Positions 1 to 9,700 of a stretch of DNA of 64,000 bases are shown in pieces; within the stretch, counting starts at the first letter, position 1, and the number at the start of each line of letters is the position of its first letter. The notes below the pieces were generated by a model. The model saw only the letters and a list, made by a program, of their open reading frames with translations. It was not told where the DNA came from and made no database searches. The position numbers were made by a program, and so were the translations under genes. The DNA is from Enterococcus silesiacus (GTDB taxonomy: Bacteria > Bacillota > Bacilli > Lactobacillales > Enterococcaceae), in assembly GCA_001465115.1 (NCBI GenBank), contig CP013614.1, positions 3,844,001-3,908,000 on the forward strand. Direction: 5' to 3'.

Positions 1-642
1 TTTAATCATAAAAGCTTAACAGATCTCAAACAATTTGTAGAGAGGTATCCAAGTGAGTTAGATGCATTTATCTGTGCAGTTCCAAAGCTATTTGGAGAAG
101 CCGATGAGGTGCTTCCAATTGCCAAAAGTCTTTTGCCAAAGGAGTCAAAAATTATACAGGTCATCGATGAATTGGAAAAGTTAATGGGGATTGTTAAGTC
201 ATACCATCAAAACATTTCATTGACTGTAGATTTGGGATTGGTTGCTTTGATGGATTATTATACCGGTATTTTGTTTAGTGGCTATGCTGATTTAGTTCCA
301 GATATTTTCTTGCGAGGTGGACGTTATGACCATTTGGCAGAACAATTTGGACATCCGGTGATTCCAGCAGTTGGATTAGGCATTAATTTGGATACGCTGG
401 TTGCATTGCAATATCAACTCAATAATCTGGCTTCGTTAGACCAACCAACGACATTAGTCCACAGCTCTTTAACACAACTTGCAAAAGCAGAAGCACTAGT
501 AAAAGAGCATCCTGATTATCAATTATCACTATTTGAAACATTAGACGAAGCACTAAAATATGGAGAAAAATGGCAGTATCAGCAGATTATCGAGGTAACG
601 CAAGATAAAATTCAAGTGATAAAGGTAGGTGATCCAACTTGA
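1..642 (+). CDS. hisZ: ATP phosphoribosyltransferase regulatory subunit HisZ (5' end outside window)
   Basis: The reading frame is already open at base 1, so the N-terminus lies upstream; 213 codons are visible. HisZ is a catalytically dead class II histidyl-tRNA-synthetase paralogue that binds short-form HisG and gives the first histidine-biosynthesis enzyme its activity and feedback control. The visible part has the class II synthetase motif [12 protein letters not shown] followed by PAVGLGIN, typical of the HisS/HisZ C-terminal half of the fold. It is HisZ rather than HisS because the next gene is a short HisG and no anticodon-binding domain follows. Its TGA stop overlaps the hisG TTG start by 3 nt, implying translational coupling. 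Confidence 0.9.
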   Translation, partial: FNHKSLTDLKQFVERYPSELDAFICAVPKLFGEADEVLPIAKSLLPKESKIIQVIDELEKLMGIVKSYHQNISLTVDLGLVALMDYYTGILFSGYADLVPDIFLRGGRYDHLAEQFGHPVIPAVGLGINLDTLVALQYQLNNLASLDQPTTLVHSSLTQLAKAEALVKEHPDYQLSLFETLDEALKYGEKWQYQQIIEVTQDKIQVIKVGDPT

Positions 643-1280
643 CACAACTAACTATTGCGTTGACAAAAGGACGTTTGGAAAAACAAACATTAGCATTATT
701 TGAGCAAGCTGGAATCGATGTTTCATTTATGCAAGACAAACAACGAAAGCTGATTTTTACTAGTCCTGATCAACGATTTACTTTTCTTTTAGTCAAAGCG
801 GCGGATGTGACGACGTATGTCCGCCATGGTGTGGCCGATATTGGAATCGTTGGCAAAGATGTCTTGTTTGAGCATCCATTCGGCTATTATGAAATGCTGG
901 ATTTAAAGATTGGTACATGTAAATTTTCTGTCGCCTCCACTAAAAATTATCAGCCGGATGATTACAAACGAAAACGCATTGCAACGAAATATCCAACTGT
1001 GGCCTCTGACTATTTCCGTAAAAAAGGTGAAGATGTTGAAATTATTAAAATTGAAGGTTCTGTTGAAATTGCGCCTGTTTTAGGTTTGGCCGATGCGATT
1101 GTCGATATTGTTGAAACAGGAACAACCTTGAAAGAAAATGGCTTAGAAATTTTTGAAGATATTTGTCTGGTTTCAGCTCGGGTCATTGTAAATAAGGCGA
1201 TGTTGAAACGTAAGCGCCAAACAATCTTTGAATTGTTTGATGCATTGGAGTCTGTGATTGAGAAAGGAGCAAAAACATGA
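639..1280 (+). CDS. hisG: ATP phosphoribosyltransferase catalytic subunit, short form
   Basis: Condenses ATP with PRPP to phosphoribosyl-ATP, the committed step of histidine synthesis. At 213 residues it is the short form that lacks the C-terminal regulatory domain and needs HisZ, which is encoded directly upstream. The PRPP-binding loop [15 protein letters not shown] is present, and the N-terminus [12 protein letters not shown] is typical of the family. The start is TTG at 639, overlapping the hisZ stop, with the purine-rich AAAGGTAGGTG upstream. The 3' end overlaps hisD by ATGA. Cytoplasmic hetero-octamer with HisZ in known systems. Confidence 0.95.
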   Translation: MTQLTIALTKGRLEKQTLALFEQAGIDVSFMQDKQRKLIFTSPDQRFTFLLVKAADVTTYVRHGVADIGIVGKDVLFEHPFGYYEMLDLKIGTCKFSVASTKNYQPDDYKRKRIATKYPTVASDYFRKKGEDVEIIKIEGSVEIAPVLGLADAIVDIVETGTTLKENGLEIFEDICLVSARVIVNKAMLKRKRQTIFELFDALESVIEKGAKT

Positions 1281-2581
1281 AGTGGTTAACGGGGAATACT
1301 GCAGAAATTTTATCCGCTTTGAGTGAGGAAAACAAGCTGACACTTGAAGATAATCAACAGGTAGAAGAGCAAGTTCAAAAAATTATTCAGCAAGTCAATG
1401 AAAATGGTGATCAAGCATTGAGAGCCTATTCTAAAAAATTCGACCAAGTTGAACTACAAGACTTATCGATTTCACAGGAAACGATCGATATAGGCTATCA
1501 ACGAGTGGAGAAAGGAGTAATCGAAGCCCTAGAAGCAGCGAAAGAAAACATTGTAAGCTATCACGAAAAGCAAAAACAATATGATTTTATGGATACAGAA
1601 AGACCAGGTGTGCTACGCGGACAATTAGTTTTACCATTAGCTCGAGTAGGTGTTTATGTACCAGGAGGCACTGCTGCATACCCATCTTCTGTATTGATGA
1701 ATGTTTTGCCAGCTAAAATCGCAGGAGTTGAGGAGATCATTATGATCACCCCCCCTTCTGTTACTGGTATTCCTGATGTGATTTTAGCAGCAGCCAAAAT
1801 TGCAGGTGTCGATAAGATTTTCCAAGTTGGTGGAGCTCAAGGAATCGCAGCACTAGCTTTAGGAACAGAAACGATTCCAAAAGTCGATAAAATTGTAGGA
1901 CCGGGTAATATCTATGTGGCCACTGCCAAGAAGCAAGTCTTCGGTTTAGTGGGTATTGATATGATCGCTGGACCTTCTGAAATCGGGATTTTAGCGGATA
2001 AAGATGCAAATCCTGTTTATATCGCAGCGGATTTGCTGTCCCAAGCAGAACATGATACGCTTGCCAGAGCAATCGTTGTGACTGATTCAGTCACACTTGC
2101 AGAGCAAGTAGAAAAAGAACTCTACCGACAACTAGAGACGTTACCCCGTAAGAAAATCGCGGAAAAAGCAATTGAAGATCATGGGCGGATCATTATCGCC
2201 TCATCTGTCGCTGAGATGTTTTTGATCATGAATAAAATTGCGCCAGAACATTTGGAAGTCCAATTGAATGATCCAATCAGCTATTTACACGATATAAAAA
2301 ATGCCGGCTCGATTTTTTTAGGAGAATATGCCTCAGAACCTGTAGGAGACTATTTTTCAGGCACCAACCATGTCTTACCGACAAGCGGGACGGCTAAATT
2401 TTATTCTCCATTAGGTGTGTATGATTTTGTGAAATATAGCCAAGTCACCTATTATACAAAAGATGCGCTGGCTCAAGCTAAGGATGCAGTTGCGCTTTTA
2501 GCGAGAAAAGAAGGGCTAGAAGCACATGCCAGAGCAGTTGAATGTCGTTTTGCTAGAGAGAACAACGAAACTATGAGTTAA
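1277..2581 (+). CDS. hisD: histidinol dehydrogenase
   Basis: NAD-dependent, zinc-containing enzyme that oxidises L-histidinol to histidine in two steps, the end of the pathway. The 434 residues match the family length. Visible signatures are [30 protein letters not shown] (nucleotide binding), the zinc/catalytic segment LLSQAEHD, and the C-terminal [11 protein letters not shown]. The ATG overlaps the hisG stop as ATGA, so the two are probably translationally coupled. A 49-nt spacer then precedes hisB, the longest gap inside the visible operon. Confidence 0.96.
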   Translation: MKWLTGNTAEILSALSEENKLTLEDNQQVEEQVQKIIQQVNENGDQALRAYSKKFDQVELQDLSISQETIDIGYQRVEKGVIEALEAAKENIVSYHEKQKQYDFMDTERPGVLRGQLVLPLARVGVYVPGGTAAYPSSVLMNVLPAKIAGVEEIIMITPPSVTGIPDVILAAAKIAGVDKIFQVGGAQGIAALALGTETIPKVDKIVGPGNIYVATAKKQVFGLVGIDMIAGPSEIGILADKDANPVYIAADLLSQAEHDTLARAIVVTDSVTLAEQVEKELYRQLETLPRKKIAEKAIEDHGRIIIASSVAEMFLIMNKIAPEHLEVQLNDPISYLHDIKNAGSIFLGEYASEPVGDYFSGTNHVLPTSGTAKFYSPLGVYDFVKYSQVTYYTKDALAQAKDAVALLARKEGLEAHARAVECRFARENNETMS

Positions 2582-2630
2582 GGTTTATTGTGCCAGTTTT
2601 ATCAGCATTTAAATTGAAGGGAGTAATATC

Positions 2631-3215
2631 ATGAGAACAGCTACTTTAAAAAGAGCAACTGCAGAAACAAAAATTGAGTTGACACTTGATTTAGCTCGTC
2701 AAGAACCTGTAACGATTCAAACTGGGGTTGGCTTTTTTGATCATATGTTGATTTTGTTTGCCCGTCACAGTCGTATTTCTTTAGAAGTGAAAGTAGAAGG
2801 TGATTTAGAAGTAGACAGCCATCATACGGTAGAGGATGTAGGCATTGTTTTGGGTCAATGTATTCGGGAAGCGCTAGGCGATAAGGCTGGTATCAACCGA
2901 TATGGTACTAGTTTTGTACCGATGGATGAGTCTTTGGCAATGGCGTCTTTGGATTTAAGCGGCCGTTCATATTTAGTGTTTGATGCGACCTTTGCTAATC
3001 CTAAACTTGGAGCTTTTGACACAGAACTGACAGAAGAATTTTTTCAAGCGTTGGCATTTAATACTCAAATGAATCTTCACTTAAAAATTTTACATGGGAA
3101 AAATACGCATCACAAAATAGAAGCGTTATTTAAAGCGACTGGTCGCGCACTAAGAGAAGCAATTACTGAAAATCCGTCTATTCACGGAGTCAATTCCACG
3201 AAAGGAATTTTGTAG
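2631..3215 (+). CDS. hisB: imidazoleglycerol-phosphate dehydratase
   Basis: Dehydrates imidazoleglycerol phosphate to imidazole acetol phosphate. The 194 residues correspond to the monofunctional dehydratase, without the phosphatase domain of the enterobacterial HisB. Both metal-binding histidine repeats are visible: the SHHTVEDVG segment and the later [16 protein letters not shown] segment. The ATG is preceded by GAAGGGAG. The stop codon abuts the hisH ATG with no spacer. Confidence 0.96.
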   Translation: MRTATLKRATAETKIELTLDLARQEPVTIQTGVGFFDHMLILFARHSRISLEVKVEGDLEVDSHHTVEDVGIVLGQCIREALGDKAGINRYGTSFVPMDESLAMASLDLSGRSYLVFDATFANPKLGAFDTELTEEFFQALAFNTQMNLHLKILHGKNTHHKIEALFKATGRALREAITENPSIHGVNSTKGIL

Positions 3216-3842
3216 ATGATTATTATCATTGATTATGATACGGGCAATACACGAAATGTTCAAAAAGCGTTAGATTACGTAGGTTTAACAAATAAGATTT
3301 CCGCTGATCCTAAGGAAATTCGTGAGGCCGATGGATTGATTCTTCCAGGAGTAGGTGCTTTTTCACTAGCTATGGAGGAATTAAAACAGCGCGGGTTAGT
3401 TAATGTCATCCAAGAGGTTGCTGGAAAAGGCACACCGATTTTAGGTGTTTGTTTAGGGATGCAACTATTGCTAGAAGGTAGTATGGAAAATGGGTTTACA
3501 GAAGGCTTGGGTCTGATCGATGGGATTTGTGAAAAATTACCGGATGATCCAGACTTGCCTGTTCCACATATGGGTTGGAATAAATTAGTGGTGACCAAAA
3601 AAACGTTGTTAACAAAAGCAGTAGACGGCGAATATGTCTATTTTGTTCATTCTTATTATGCGGATTGTGAGCCTGATGTGATTGATGGACTCGTGCAGTA
3701 TTCCATTAAAATTCCAGCGATGATCTCAAAAGGAAATGTTTACGGAACGCAGTTTCATCCTGAAAAAAGCAGTGAAGCAGGTCTGATGATTTTAAGAGGA
3801 TTTAAGGAGGTGGTGGAGCATGCGAATTTTACCAGCAATTGA
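3216..3842 (+). CDS. hisH: imidazole glycerol phosphate synthase, glutaminase subunit
   Basis: Class I glutamine amidotransferase that feeds ammonia to HisF. The catalytic triad is visible as C79 in LGVCLGMQ and H181/E183 in QFHPEKS. The 208-residue length is normal. The ATG follows the hisB stop directly, and the 3' end overlaps hisA by 23 nt. It works as a heterodimer with HisF, encoded two genes downstream. Confidence 0.96.
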   Translation: MIIIIDYDTGNTRNVQKALDYVGLTNKISADPKEIREADGLILPGVGAFSLAMEELKQRGLVNVIQEVAGKGTPILGVCLGMQLLLEGSMENGFTEGLGLIDGICEKLPDDPDLPVPHMGWNKLVVTKKTLLTKAVDGEYVYFVHSYYADCEPDVIDGLVQYSIKIPAMISKGNVYGTQFHPEKSSEAGLMILRGFKEVVEHANFTSN

Positions 3843-4545
3843 TATTAGAGAAGGAAAAGCTGTTCGTTTGGTTCAAGGAGATTTTTTACAAAAGACGATC
3901 GTAAATCATCATCCGATTGCTCAGGCACAAGAATTTAAAGCGGCAGGTATGGAAATGATACATGTTGTTGATTTAGATGGTGCTTTGATGGGGAAAGCTG
4001 AAAATGCCTCATTGATCGAACAAATGAAACGAGCCACCAATCTCAAAATTGAAATAGGCGGAGGCATTCGCACAATGGAACAAATCGACCAGTATGTCGC
4101 ACTGGGCATTGATCGAATTATTATTGGTTCAGCCGCGTTGACTGATCCAGAATTAGTCAAGACAGCAGTCAAAAAATATGGGGATAAAATCGCTGTAGGG
4201 ATTGATGCTAAAAAAGGAAAAGTTGCCATCAGCGGTTGGTTGGATGTTAGTGAAACAGACTATCTGCAAATGGCTAAGGAAATGGCGGCAATCGGTGTTA
4301 AAACAATCATCTATACAGATATTGCAAAAGATGGCACTTTAACTGGGCCGACCTTTGAAGATTATGAAAAGTTAGCGAAAGCTGTCCCAGAAGTACAAAT
4401 CATTGCTTCTGGTGGTGTCAGCAGTAAAGCCGATTTAGTGAAATTGGCTGAATTAGGCTTATACGGCGCAATCGTTGGGAAGGCTTTTTATAATGGTGCA
4501 ATCACGTTAGCTGATATGCTGGAGGTGGAACAAAGTGCTTACTAA
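3820..4545 (+). CDS. hisA: ProFAR isomerase
   Basis: (beta/alpha)8-barrel isomerase that opens the ribose ring of ProFAR to PRFAR. The N-terminus [17 protein letters not shown] carries the catalytic Asp8, and the opposite half of the barrel has VGIDAKKGK with the second Asp. The late phosphate-binding glycines are in IASGGVSS. The start is inside hisH, with GGAGGTGGTGGAGC upstream as a strong ribosome-binding site. The end overlaps hisF by 11 nt. Confidence 0.96.
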   Translation: MRILPAIDIREGKAVRLVQGDFLQKTIVNHHPIAQAQEFKAAGMEMIHVVDLDGALMGKAENASLIEQMKRATNLKIEIGGGIRTMEQIDQYVALGIDRIIIGSAALTDPELVKTAVKKYGDKIAVGIDAKKGKVAISGWLDVSETDYLQMAKEMAAIGVKTIIYTDIAKDGTLTGPTFEDYEKLAKAVPEVQIIASGGVSSKADLVKLAELGLYGAIVGKAFYNGAITLADMLEVEQSAY

Positions 4546-5290
4546 ACGTATTATTCCCTGCTTAGATGTAACCGCTGGTCGAGTGGTTAAAGGGGTTAAT
4601 TTTATTGATTTACAAGACGTTGGTGATCCAGTAGCAATAGCACGAGCTTATAATGAACAAGGAGCTGATGAGCTGGTTTTTCTAGACATTACGGCTACTA
4701 GTGATAATCGTGAGACCATGATCGACGTGGTTGAACGAACAGCGACCGCGGTGTTTATTCCTTTAACAGTAGGCGGTGGTATCCGCAGCGTTTTCGATAT
4801 GAAAAAATTGCTGCAAGCAGGTGCTGATAAAATTGCTCTTAATTCTGCAGCGATCCAACAGCCAGAACTGATTACAGCCGGTGCTGAAAAATTTGGCTCC
4901 CAGTGTATTGTTGTTGCAATCGATGCGAAACGAATGGGTGATTCCTGGCATGTGTTTGTTAAAGGGGGCCGTGAAGATACAGGATTAGATGTGATTAGCT
5001 GGGCTAAGAAAGCTGTAGCGTTGGGAGCAGGTGAGCTATTACTGACAAGTATGGATGCAGATGGGACGAAAAAAGGGTATGACCTTGCGTTAAATCAAGC
5101 AGTAAGCACGGCTGTCAATGTCCCTGTGATCGCATCAGGTGGCTGTGGCAATGCAAATGATATCGTGGAAGTATTTGAACAAACAAAAGTATCCGCGGCT
5201 TTAGCTGCGAGTATTTTTCATTATGGTGAGGTAAGCATTCCTGACTTAAAAACGGCAATGGCGCTTAAAGGAATGGAGGTACGAAAATGA
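4535..5290 (+). CDS. hisF: imidazole glycerol phosphate synthase, cyclase subunit
   Basis: Uses HisH-derived ammonia to close the imidazole ring, releasing IGP and AICAR. It is a barrel protein paralogous to HisA, with Asp11 in IIPCLDV and the partner Asp in [10 protein letters not shown]. It starts with GTG inside hisA, with GGAGGTGG 5 nt or so upstream. The 251-residue length is normal. The last codons overlap hisI (ATGA). Confidence 0.96.
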   Translation: MLTKRIIPCLDVTAGRVVKGVNFIDLQDVGDPVAIARAYNEQGADELVFLDITATSDNRETMIDVVERTATAVFIPLTVGGGIRSVFDMKKLLQAGADKIALNSAAIQQPELITAGAEKFGSQCIVVAIDAKRMGDSWHVFVKGGREDTGLDVISWAKKAVALGAGELLLTSMDADGTKKGYDLALNQAVSTAVNVPVIASGGCGNANDIVEVFEQTKVSAALAASIFHYGEVSIPDLKTAMALKGMEVRK

Positions 5291-5592
5291 CACCTGATTT
5301 TACTAAAGGCTTACTGCCAGCAATTATCATCGAAGCAAAAACGAATGAAGTTTTGATGCTGGCTTATATGAATGAGGAAAGCTATAACAAGACACTTGAA
5401 ACAGGAACCACTTGGTTTTATTCACGCTCCCGTCAACAATTGTGGAATAAGGGCGAAACGAGTGGTAACAGTCAAAAAGTCAACAGTATCGTGACCGATT
5501 GCGACAAAGATACGTTGCTGATTACGGTGGAACAGACAGGACCTGCGTGCCATACTGGCGAGCATAGTTGTTTTTTCAATGTAATTATCTAG
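5287..5592 (+). CDS. hisI: phosphoribosyl-AMP cyclohydrolase
   Basis: Zinc-dependent hydrolase that opens the adenine ring of PR-AMP. This is the 101-residue stand-alone form; in many bacteria HisI and HisE are fused. The zinc-ligand cysteines are visible in the C-terminal half (VTDCDKD and [11 protein letters not shown]), after the [15 protein letters not shown] substrate segment. The ATG overlaps the hisF stop. Confidence 0.95.
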   Translation: MTPDFTKGLLPAIIIEAKTNEVLMLAYMNEESYNKTLETGTTWFYSRSRQQLWNKGETSGNSQKVNSIVTDCDKDTLLITVEQTGPACHTGEHSCFFNVII

Positions 5593-5610
5593 CAGAATGG
5601 AGGGAACAGT

Positions 5611-5922
5611 GTGATTGAAACACTTTATACAGAACTACTTGCTCGTAAACAAAATCCCAAAGAAGGCTCCTACACTAATTATCTATTTGACCAAGGGCTA
5701 GATAAAATCTTAAAAAAGGTCGGAGAAGAAGCGACAGAAGTGATTATTGCAGCAAAAAACGATCAAACAGAATTAATCTCTGAAACCTCAGATCTGATCT
5801 ATCACATGTTGGTTCTGCTCGTTGAAAAAGGAGTTTCTCTAGAAGCAATCAAAAATGAACTAAAAAAACGCGAAGGAAAATTAAGTGAAGCCAAAGAGCG
5901 TAAACAAATCGACGATCTTTAA
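5611..5922 (+). CDS. hisE: phosphoribosyl-ATP pyrophosphatase
   Basis: MazG-like all-alpha pyrophosphohydrolase that converts PR-ATP to PR-AMP. The [14 protein letters not shown] helix carries the metal-binding acidic residues. The start is GTG with GGAGGGAAC upstream. At 103 residues it is a complete stand-alone HisE and is the last gene of the operon; a terminator hairpin follows within 15 nt. Confidence 0.95.
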   Translation: MIETLYTELLARKQNPKEGSYTNYLFDQGLDKILKKVGEEATEVIIAAKNDQTELISETSDLIYHMLVLLVEKGVSLEAIKNELKKREGKLSEAKERKQIDDL

Positions 5923-5934
5923 AATAACAAATAA

Positions 5935-5983
5935 TTAAAAGAAGCGCCCCGCATCAAAACATTACGGGAACCGCTTCTTTTAA
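5935..5983. terminator. bidirectional intrinsic terminator
   Basis: The 12-nt arms TTAAAAGAAGCG (5935-5946) and CGCTTCTTTTAA (5972-5983) are perfectly complementary, with a further CCCG/CGGG pairing inside the loop. T-rich tails exist on both strands, so it can end the his operon and the convergent gene at 5980-6384. Confidence 0.8.
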
Positions 5984-6384
5984 TTTTCTATTGGGCAGTC
6001 TAGCTCTAATGAGTCAGTTGCTTCTAAAACATAGGTAGCATCATCTGCTTCATCATATAGTGAAGCTGGCTTGTCGTTTAAGCATTGCACGATCAAATGA
6101 TAGCCAAATTCATCCTGAGCGACCAACCGCTTACTCGTTAGCTCAACAAGCATGTAGTTCAATTTTTTACCGTCGATCACAATCTGTAAATCATCTTCAA
6201 TCTTCAAGGTATGCTGAGTGGCTTTTTGTTTATTGACAAACCACCAGCTCCCCAAATAACTTTTATATAAATTAGGAATATCTGTATCAATCGGCTGTTT
6301 CTCTTGCTTCTTTTTCAAAAACAAGGAACCCGCAATACCTGTAATAAGTGATGCACCTAAAAATAATGACCAATGTTTTTTCAT
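5980..6384 (-). CDS. small membrane-anchored protein of DUF4828 type
   Basis: A 134-residue protein with one N-terminal membrane segment (WSLFLGASLITGIAGSLFL) followed by KKK, then a soluble domain beginning YLGSWWFV that reads like a short beta-rich fold. I recognise the pattern as the DUF4828-type proteins of enterococci and lactobacilli, function unknown. The start at 6384 is chosen over an in-frame ATG at 6411 because GGAGGAG lies just upstream of 6384, while the outer start has no such site. It converges on hisE and shares its terminator. Confidence 0.6.
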   Translation of the reverse strand: MKKHWSLFLGASLITGIAGSLFLKKKQEKQPIDTDIPNLYKSYLGSWWFVNKQKATQHTLKIEDDLQIVIDGKKLNYMLVELTSKRLVAQDEFGYHLIVQCLNDKPASLYDEADDATYVLEATDSLELDCPIEN

Positions 6385-6546
6385 AGTATGAATCTCCTCC
6401 ATATCAATCATAGCACGAAATTAAAAAACAAACTATTCGAAAATCTCTTCCTATAAAAAATCTTAATGAAGTCGTAACTTTCTTTTGATTGAACTATTTT
6501 TTTCATTAAACTTATCATTAAATGTAGGCAGATTTGTTTGAAAAGT

Positions 6547-6576
6547 TTGACGATGCTTTTTCGTTCAAAATATGGT
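6547..6576 (+). promoter_or_regulatory. sigma-A promoter for sfsA
   Basis: TTGACG (6547-6552), an 18-nt spacer and TATGGT (6571-6576), 25 nt before the sfsA ATG. Only the box match supports it. Confidence 0.45.
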
Positions 6577-6601
6577 ATTGTTTTGAAGAAAGGGTGTTAC
6601 A

Positions 6602-7342
6602 ATGATTACATATCCTAACGTGCATTTAGCACATTTTATTGATAGACCAAATCGTTTTATTGCAGAGTGTCGTTTGCAGGAAACGGGTGAAATGGTAACG
6701 GTTCACGTAAAAAATACTGGCCGCTGTAAAGAACTGTTTCATCCAGAAGCTGAAGTTGCTTTATCTTATCAGCCTTCTCCAAAAAGAAAAACAGACTATG
6801 ATCTGATCGCTGTAAAAAAAGCGGCTGCTTGGATCAATATCGACAGCCAAGTGCCTAATGCTTTAGCAGCTCGTGCAATTCAAGACGGTACGATCGTTTT
6901 GCCAGGGCTAAAAGGAGCGGTTATGTCAGTCAAAAGAGAGCAACGCTTTGCCCAGTCACAATTTGATATATTAGTAGAAACAGATACGGGAAATCAGGCC
7001 TTTGTCGAAGTTAAAGGGATGACCTTAGAAAACGAAGGTATAGGCGCATTTCCAGACGCACCGACTCTGCGGGGATTGAAGCATGTAACGGAATTGATCG
7101 AAGCCATAGAAGCAGGCTACCAAAGTTATGTGTTATTTGTGGTTCAGTTTGAAAAAATTACAAGTGCAACGATCCATACAGCTATGCAGCCGGCTTTAGC
7201 GCAAATGATTCTATCAGGGCAACAACAAGGACTAAGTGTCATTGCTTACAATTGTTCGGTTACTCCTGCTACAATAGCAATAGAACATCAGGTACCATTT
7301 GATGTTACACAAACGTTTGAAGATCCAAATTCAGAAAGGTGA
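6602..7342 (+). CDS. sfsA: SfsA family protein (DNA/RNA nuclease homologue)
   Basis: 246 residues, the normal length for SfsA (named sugar fermentation stimulation protein; recent family annotation is nuclease-like). The N-terminal OB-like half contains VHVKNTGRCKEL. The C-terminal half carries the PD-(D/E)XK-like elements RFAQSQFDIL and FVEVKGMTLE (the conserved E-V-K), with FPDAPTLRG following, all family hallmarks. AAGGGTG lies before the ATG. The next gene starts 8 nt after its stop, so the two are probably co-transcribed. Confidence 0.88.
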   Translation: MITYPNVHLAHFIDRPNRFIAECRLQETGEMVTVHVKNTGRCKELFHPEAEVALSYQPSPKRKTDYDLIAVKKAAAWINIDSQVPNALAARAIQDGTIVLPGLKGAVMSVKREQRFAQSQFDILVETDTGNQAFVEVKGMTLENEGIGAFPDAPTLRGLKHVTELIEAIEAGYQSYVLFVVQFEKITSATIHTAMQPALAQMILSGQQQGLSVIAYNCSVTPATIAIEHQVPFDVTQTFEDPNSER

Positions 7343-7350
7343 GGGTAAAC

Positions 7351-8352
7351 ATGATTCACTTAGGTATTATTGGAACAAACTGGATTAGTCATCAATTTGT
7401 CAACGCAGCGCTAGAAACAAATCGTTATGATTTGGCGGCAGTCTATTCACGCAAGCTTGAAACAGCACAAAAGTTTGGTGAAGAGTATGGTGATGTTGAA
7501 TATGCAACGGATTTACACACATTTTTCGGAATTGCTCATATGGATACAGTTTATATTGCTTCACCTAATTCACTACATTTTGAACAAGCTAAGCAAGGAA
7601 TTTTGGCAGGGAAAAATATTATTGTCGAAAAACCAGCCTTCTCAACACAAGAAGAAATGGCGGAAATCATCGCGTTAGCAAATCAGCAAAAAGTTTTCTT
7701 TTTTGAAGCAGCCCGCAATATCCATGAAAAGAGCTTCAAAAAAATTGGCGATCTCTTGCCGTTAAAAAATCAAATCTTAGGTGCCAATTTTACCTATATG
7801 AAATATTCTTCACGCTATGACCAAGTACTTGATGGAAAAGAGCCAAATATCTTTTCACCACATTTTTCAGGAGGGGCAATGGCCGATCTTGGTGTCTATT
7901 TAGTTTATGCCGCTGTGGGTTGGTTTGGTATGCCAAATGAAAGCCATTATTTCGCAAGAAAAATCCCGACAGACGTTGATGGGATCGGGACAGCGATTTT
8001 GAGATATGATTTGTTTGATGTGACCTTGCAGACAGGGAAAAATGCTGATTCTTTCTTAGATTCTGAAATTTATTTTGATGGTGGAACGTTAATTTTAGAT
8101 AGTGTAAATGCCATCTCTAAAGCCGAGTTTCACGATCGCAACCATCAAGAACGTGAGATCATTGAACTTGTGACTGAAGAAAACCCAATGATCGAAGAAG
8201 CCCATGATTTTGCAGATGTGCTTGAAAATCCTAACGATCCAACTATGGGTGTGCGTTACGAAGAATGGGTAGAGTTGTCACGTAATGTGAATAAAGTAGT
8301 AACAACCTTAAGAAAAAGTGCCGGCATTGTTTTTGATGCAGATAAAGAATAA
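7351..8352 (+). CDS. Gfo/Idh/MocA family NAD(P)-dependent oxidoreductase
   Basis: Predicted dehydrogenase of 333 residues. The N-terminal Rossmann fold (LGIIGTNWIS) binds the dinucleotide, and the conserved EKP motif (NIIVEKPAF) sits at the end of this domain. The C-terminal alpha/beta dimerisation domain has GGAMADLGVYLVY. The substrate cannot be read from sequence; relatives act on sugars or inositols. The ATG at 7351 is preferred over a GTG at 7339 because AAAGGTGAGG sits at the right distance from 7351 and overlaps the GTG. Confidence 0.85.
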   Translation: MIHLGIIGTNWISHQFVNAALETNRYDLAAVYSRKLETAQKFGEEYGDVEYATDLHTFFGIAHMDTVYIASPNSLHFEQAKQGILAGKNIIVEKPAFSTQEEMAEIIALANQQKVFFFEAARNIHEKSFKKIGDLLPLKNQILGANFTYMKYSSRYDQVLDGKEPNIFSPHFSGGAMADLGVYLVYAAVGWFGMPNESHYFARKIPTDVDGIGTAILRYDLFDVTLQTGKNADSFLDSEIYFDGGTLILDSVNAISKAEFHDRNHQEREIIELVTEENPMIEEAHDFADVLENPNDPTMGVRYEEWVELSRNVNKVVTTLRKSAGIVFDADKE

Positions 8353-8378
8353 ACAGTTTTAATGAGGAAAGGATTATT

Positions 8379-9662
8379 ATGACATTTATCAAAAATTTAC
8401 CAGAAGCTTTGCAAGAACAGTGGCAAGCTTCTGGTTTTAGCGAGCCATCAGTAATTCAAGAAAAAAGTTTCCAACCTTTAAAAGACAAAGAAAATGTTTT
8501 GGGTATTTCGCCAACAGGCTCAGGGAAAACCTTGGCTTACGTGTTACCCTTACTTTTAAATGTGGAAAAAGATCAAGGTAGTCAACTATTGATTTTGGCG
8601 CCATCACAAGAATTAGCAGTACAAATCAGCCAAGTCGTACGCGATTGGGCAGCACTGCTTCAATTGAAAACCCAAAGCTTGATTGGCGGGGCTAATGTCG
8701 GCCGTCAAATCGAAAAACTAAAAAAGAAACCAGAAATTTTAGTCGGAACACCAGGACGTGTGTTGGAACTAATCAAAACCAAGAAAATCAAAAGTCATTT
8801 ACTACAGATGGTTGTAATGGATGAAGTAGATCAACTATTTCATGAAAAAGAATTAAATTTAACGAAACAAATTCTAGCCAGTGCACCAACAGAATTTCAA
8901 TTAGTTTTTTATTCAGCAACGGCCGATCGAGTGGCGCAAGAAGCTCAAAAATTAACGGAGCAACTGACGATTATTGATGTAACAGATGAAGATCAATCTA
9001 GTGGCGTTGTGAATCATTACTTTATGGCGTTGTCTCCTAGAAAGAAAAGTGATTATTTAAGAAGCCTAGCTTATACACCTGATTTTCGGGCAATGGTATT
9101 TTTCAATCAAGTAGCTGATTTAGGTTCAGTAGAAGAAAAATTGATCTATGAAGGACTGACAGTGGTCGGTCTTGCTTCTGATCAGAATAAAACATTACGT
9201 AAACTAGCGATTGATCAATTTTCTAAAAAAAGAGCTGTAATGCTTTTAACGACAGATATCGCTGCAAGAGGATTAGATTTTGAGGCGGTTCCATTTGTTG
9301 TGAATGCCGAGGTTCCCTTATCTGAAGAAAGCTATATCCATCGAGCTGGGCGTGTTGGACGAATGGGTGCAGCAGGATCGGTCATTACTTTTGTCAATGA
9401 TGCAACCAAGAGAGATTATCAACGATTGATGAAAAAAATCGAGACCTCTTCACAGGAAATCTTTTTATACGATGGAGCAATCCATTTAAATAGAAAAGAA
9501 AAAAGCTCTCTGGAAGAAAAAAAAGTAAGCCCAGCAATACCTGCCAAAAAAGAACAAGCACCAAAAAAAGAAGCAGAAAAACAAATTGTAAAACCTAAAA
9601 AACGTCTAAAAAATACCAAAAACAAAGGGGCTAGACGTAAAACGCCTAATCCAGAGGGATAA
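8379..9662 (+). CDS. DEAD-box RNA helicase (YfmL/CshC-like)
   Basis: ATP-dependent RNA helicase of 427 residues with both RecA domains: Q motif (PSVIQEKSF), Walker A SPTGSGKT (residues 44-51), Ia PSQELAVQ, Ib GTPGRV, motif II, SAT, TDIAARGLDF and HRAGRVGR. Motif II reads DEVD (148-151) instead of DEAD. The C-terminal 60 residues are a lysine-rich tail, probably for RNA or ribosome contact. The short length fits the YfmL/CshC subgroup linked to ribosome assembly rather than CshA; this subgroup call is tentative. RBS GAGGAAAGGA. Confidence 0.85.
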   Translation: MTFIKNLPEALQEQWQASGFSEPSVIQEKSFQPLKDKENVLGISPTGSGKTLAYVLPLLLNVEKDQGSQLLILAPSQELAVQISQVVRDWAALLQLKTQSLIGGANVGRQIEKLKKKPEILVGTPGRVLELIKTKKIKSHLLQMVVMDEVDQLFHEKELNLTKQILASAPTEFQLVFYSATADRVAQEAQKLTEQLTIIDVTDEDQSSGVVNHYFMALSPRKKSDYLRSLAYTPDFRAMVFFNQVADLGSVEEKLIYEGLTVVGLASDQNKTLRKLAIDQFSKKRAVMLLTTDIAARGLDFEAVPFVVNAEVPLSEESYIHRAGRVGRMGAAGSVITFVNDATKRDYQRLMKKIETSSQEIFLYDGAIHLNRKEKSSLEEKKVSPAIPAKKEQAPKKEAEKQIVKPKKRLKNTKNKGARRKTPNPEG

Positions 9663-9700
9663 AGAATAAGGAAGAACGTCATGATTGGAGGAAGCTATCC

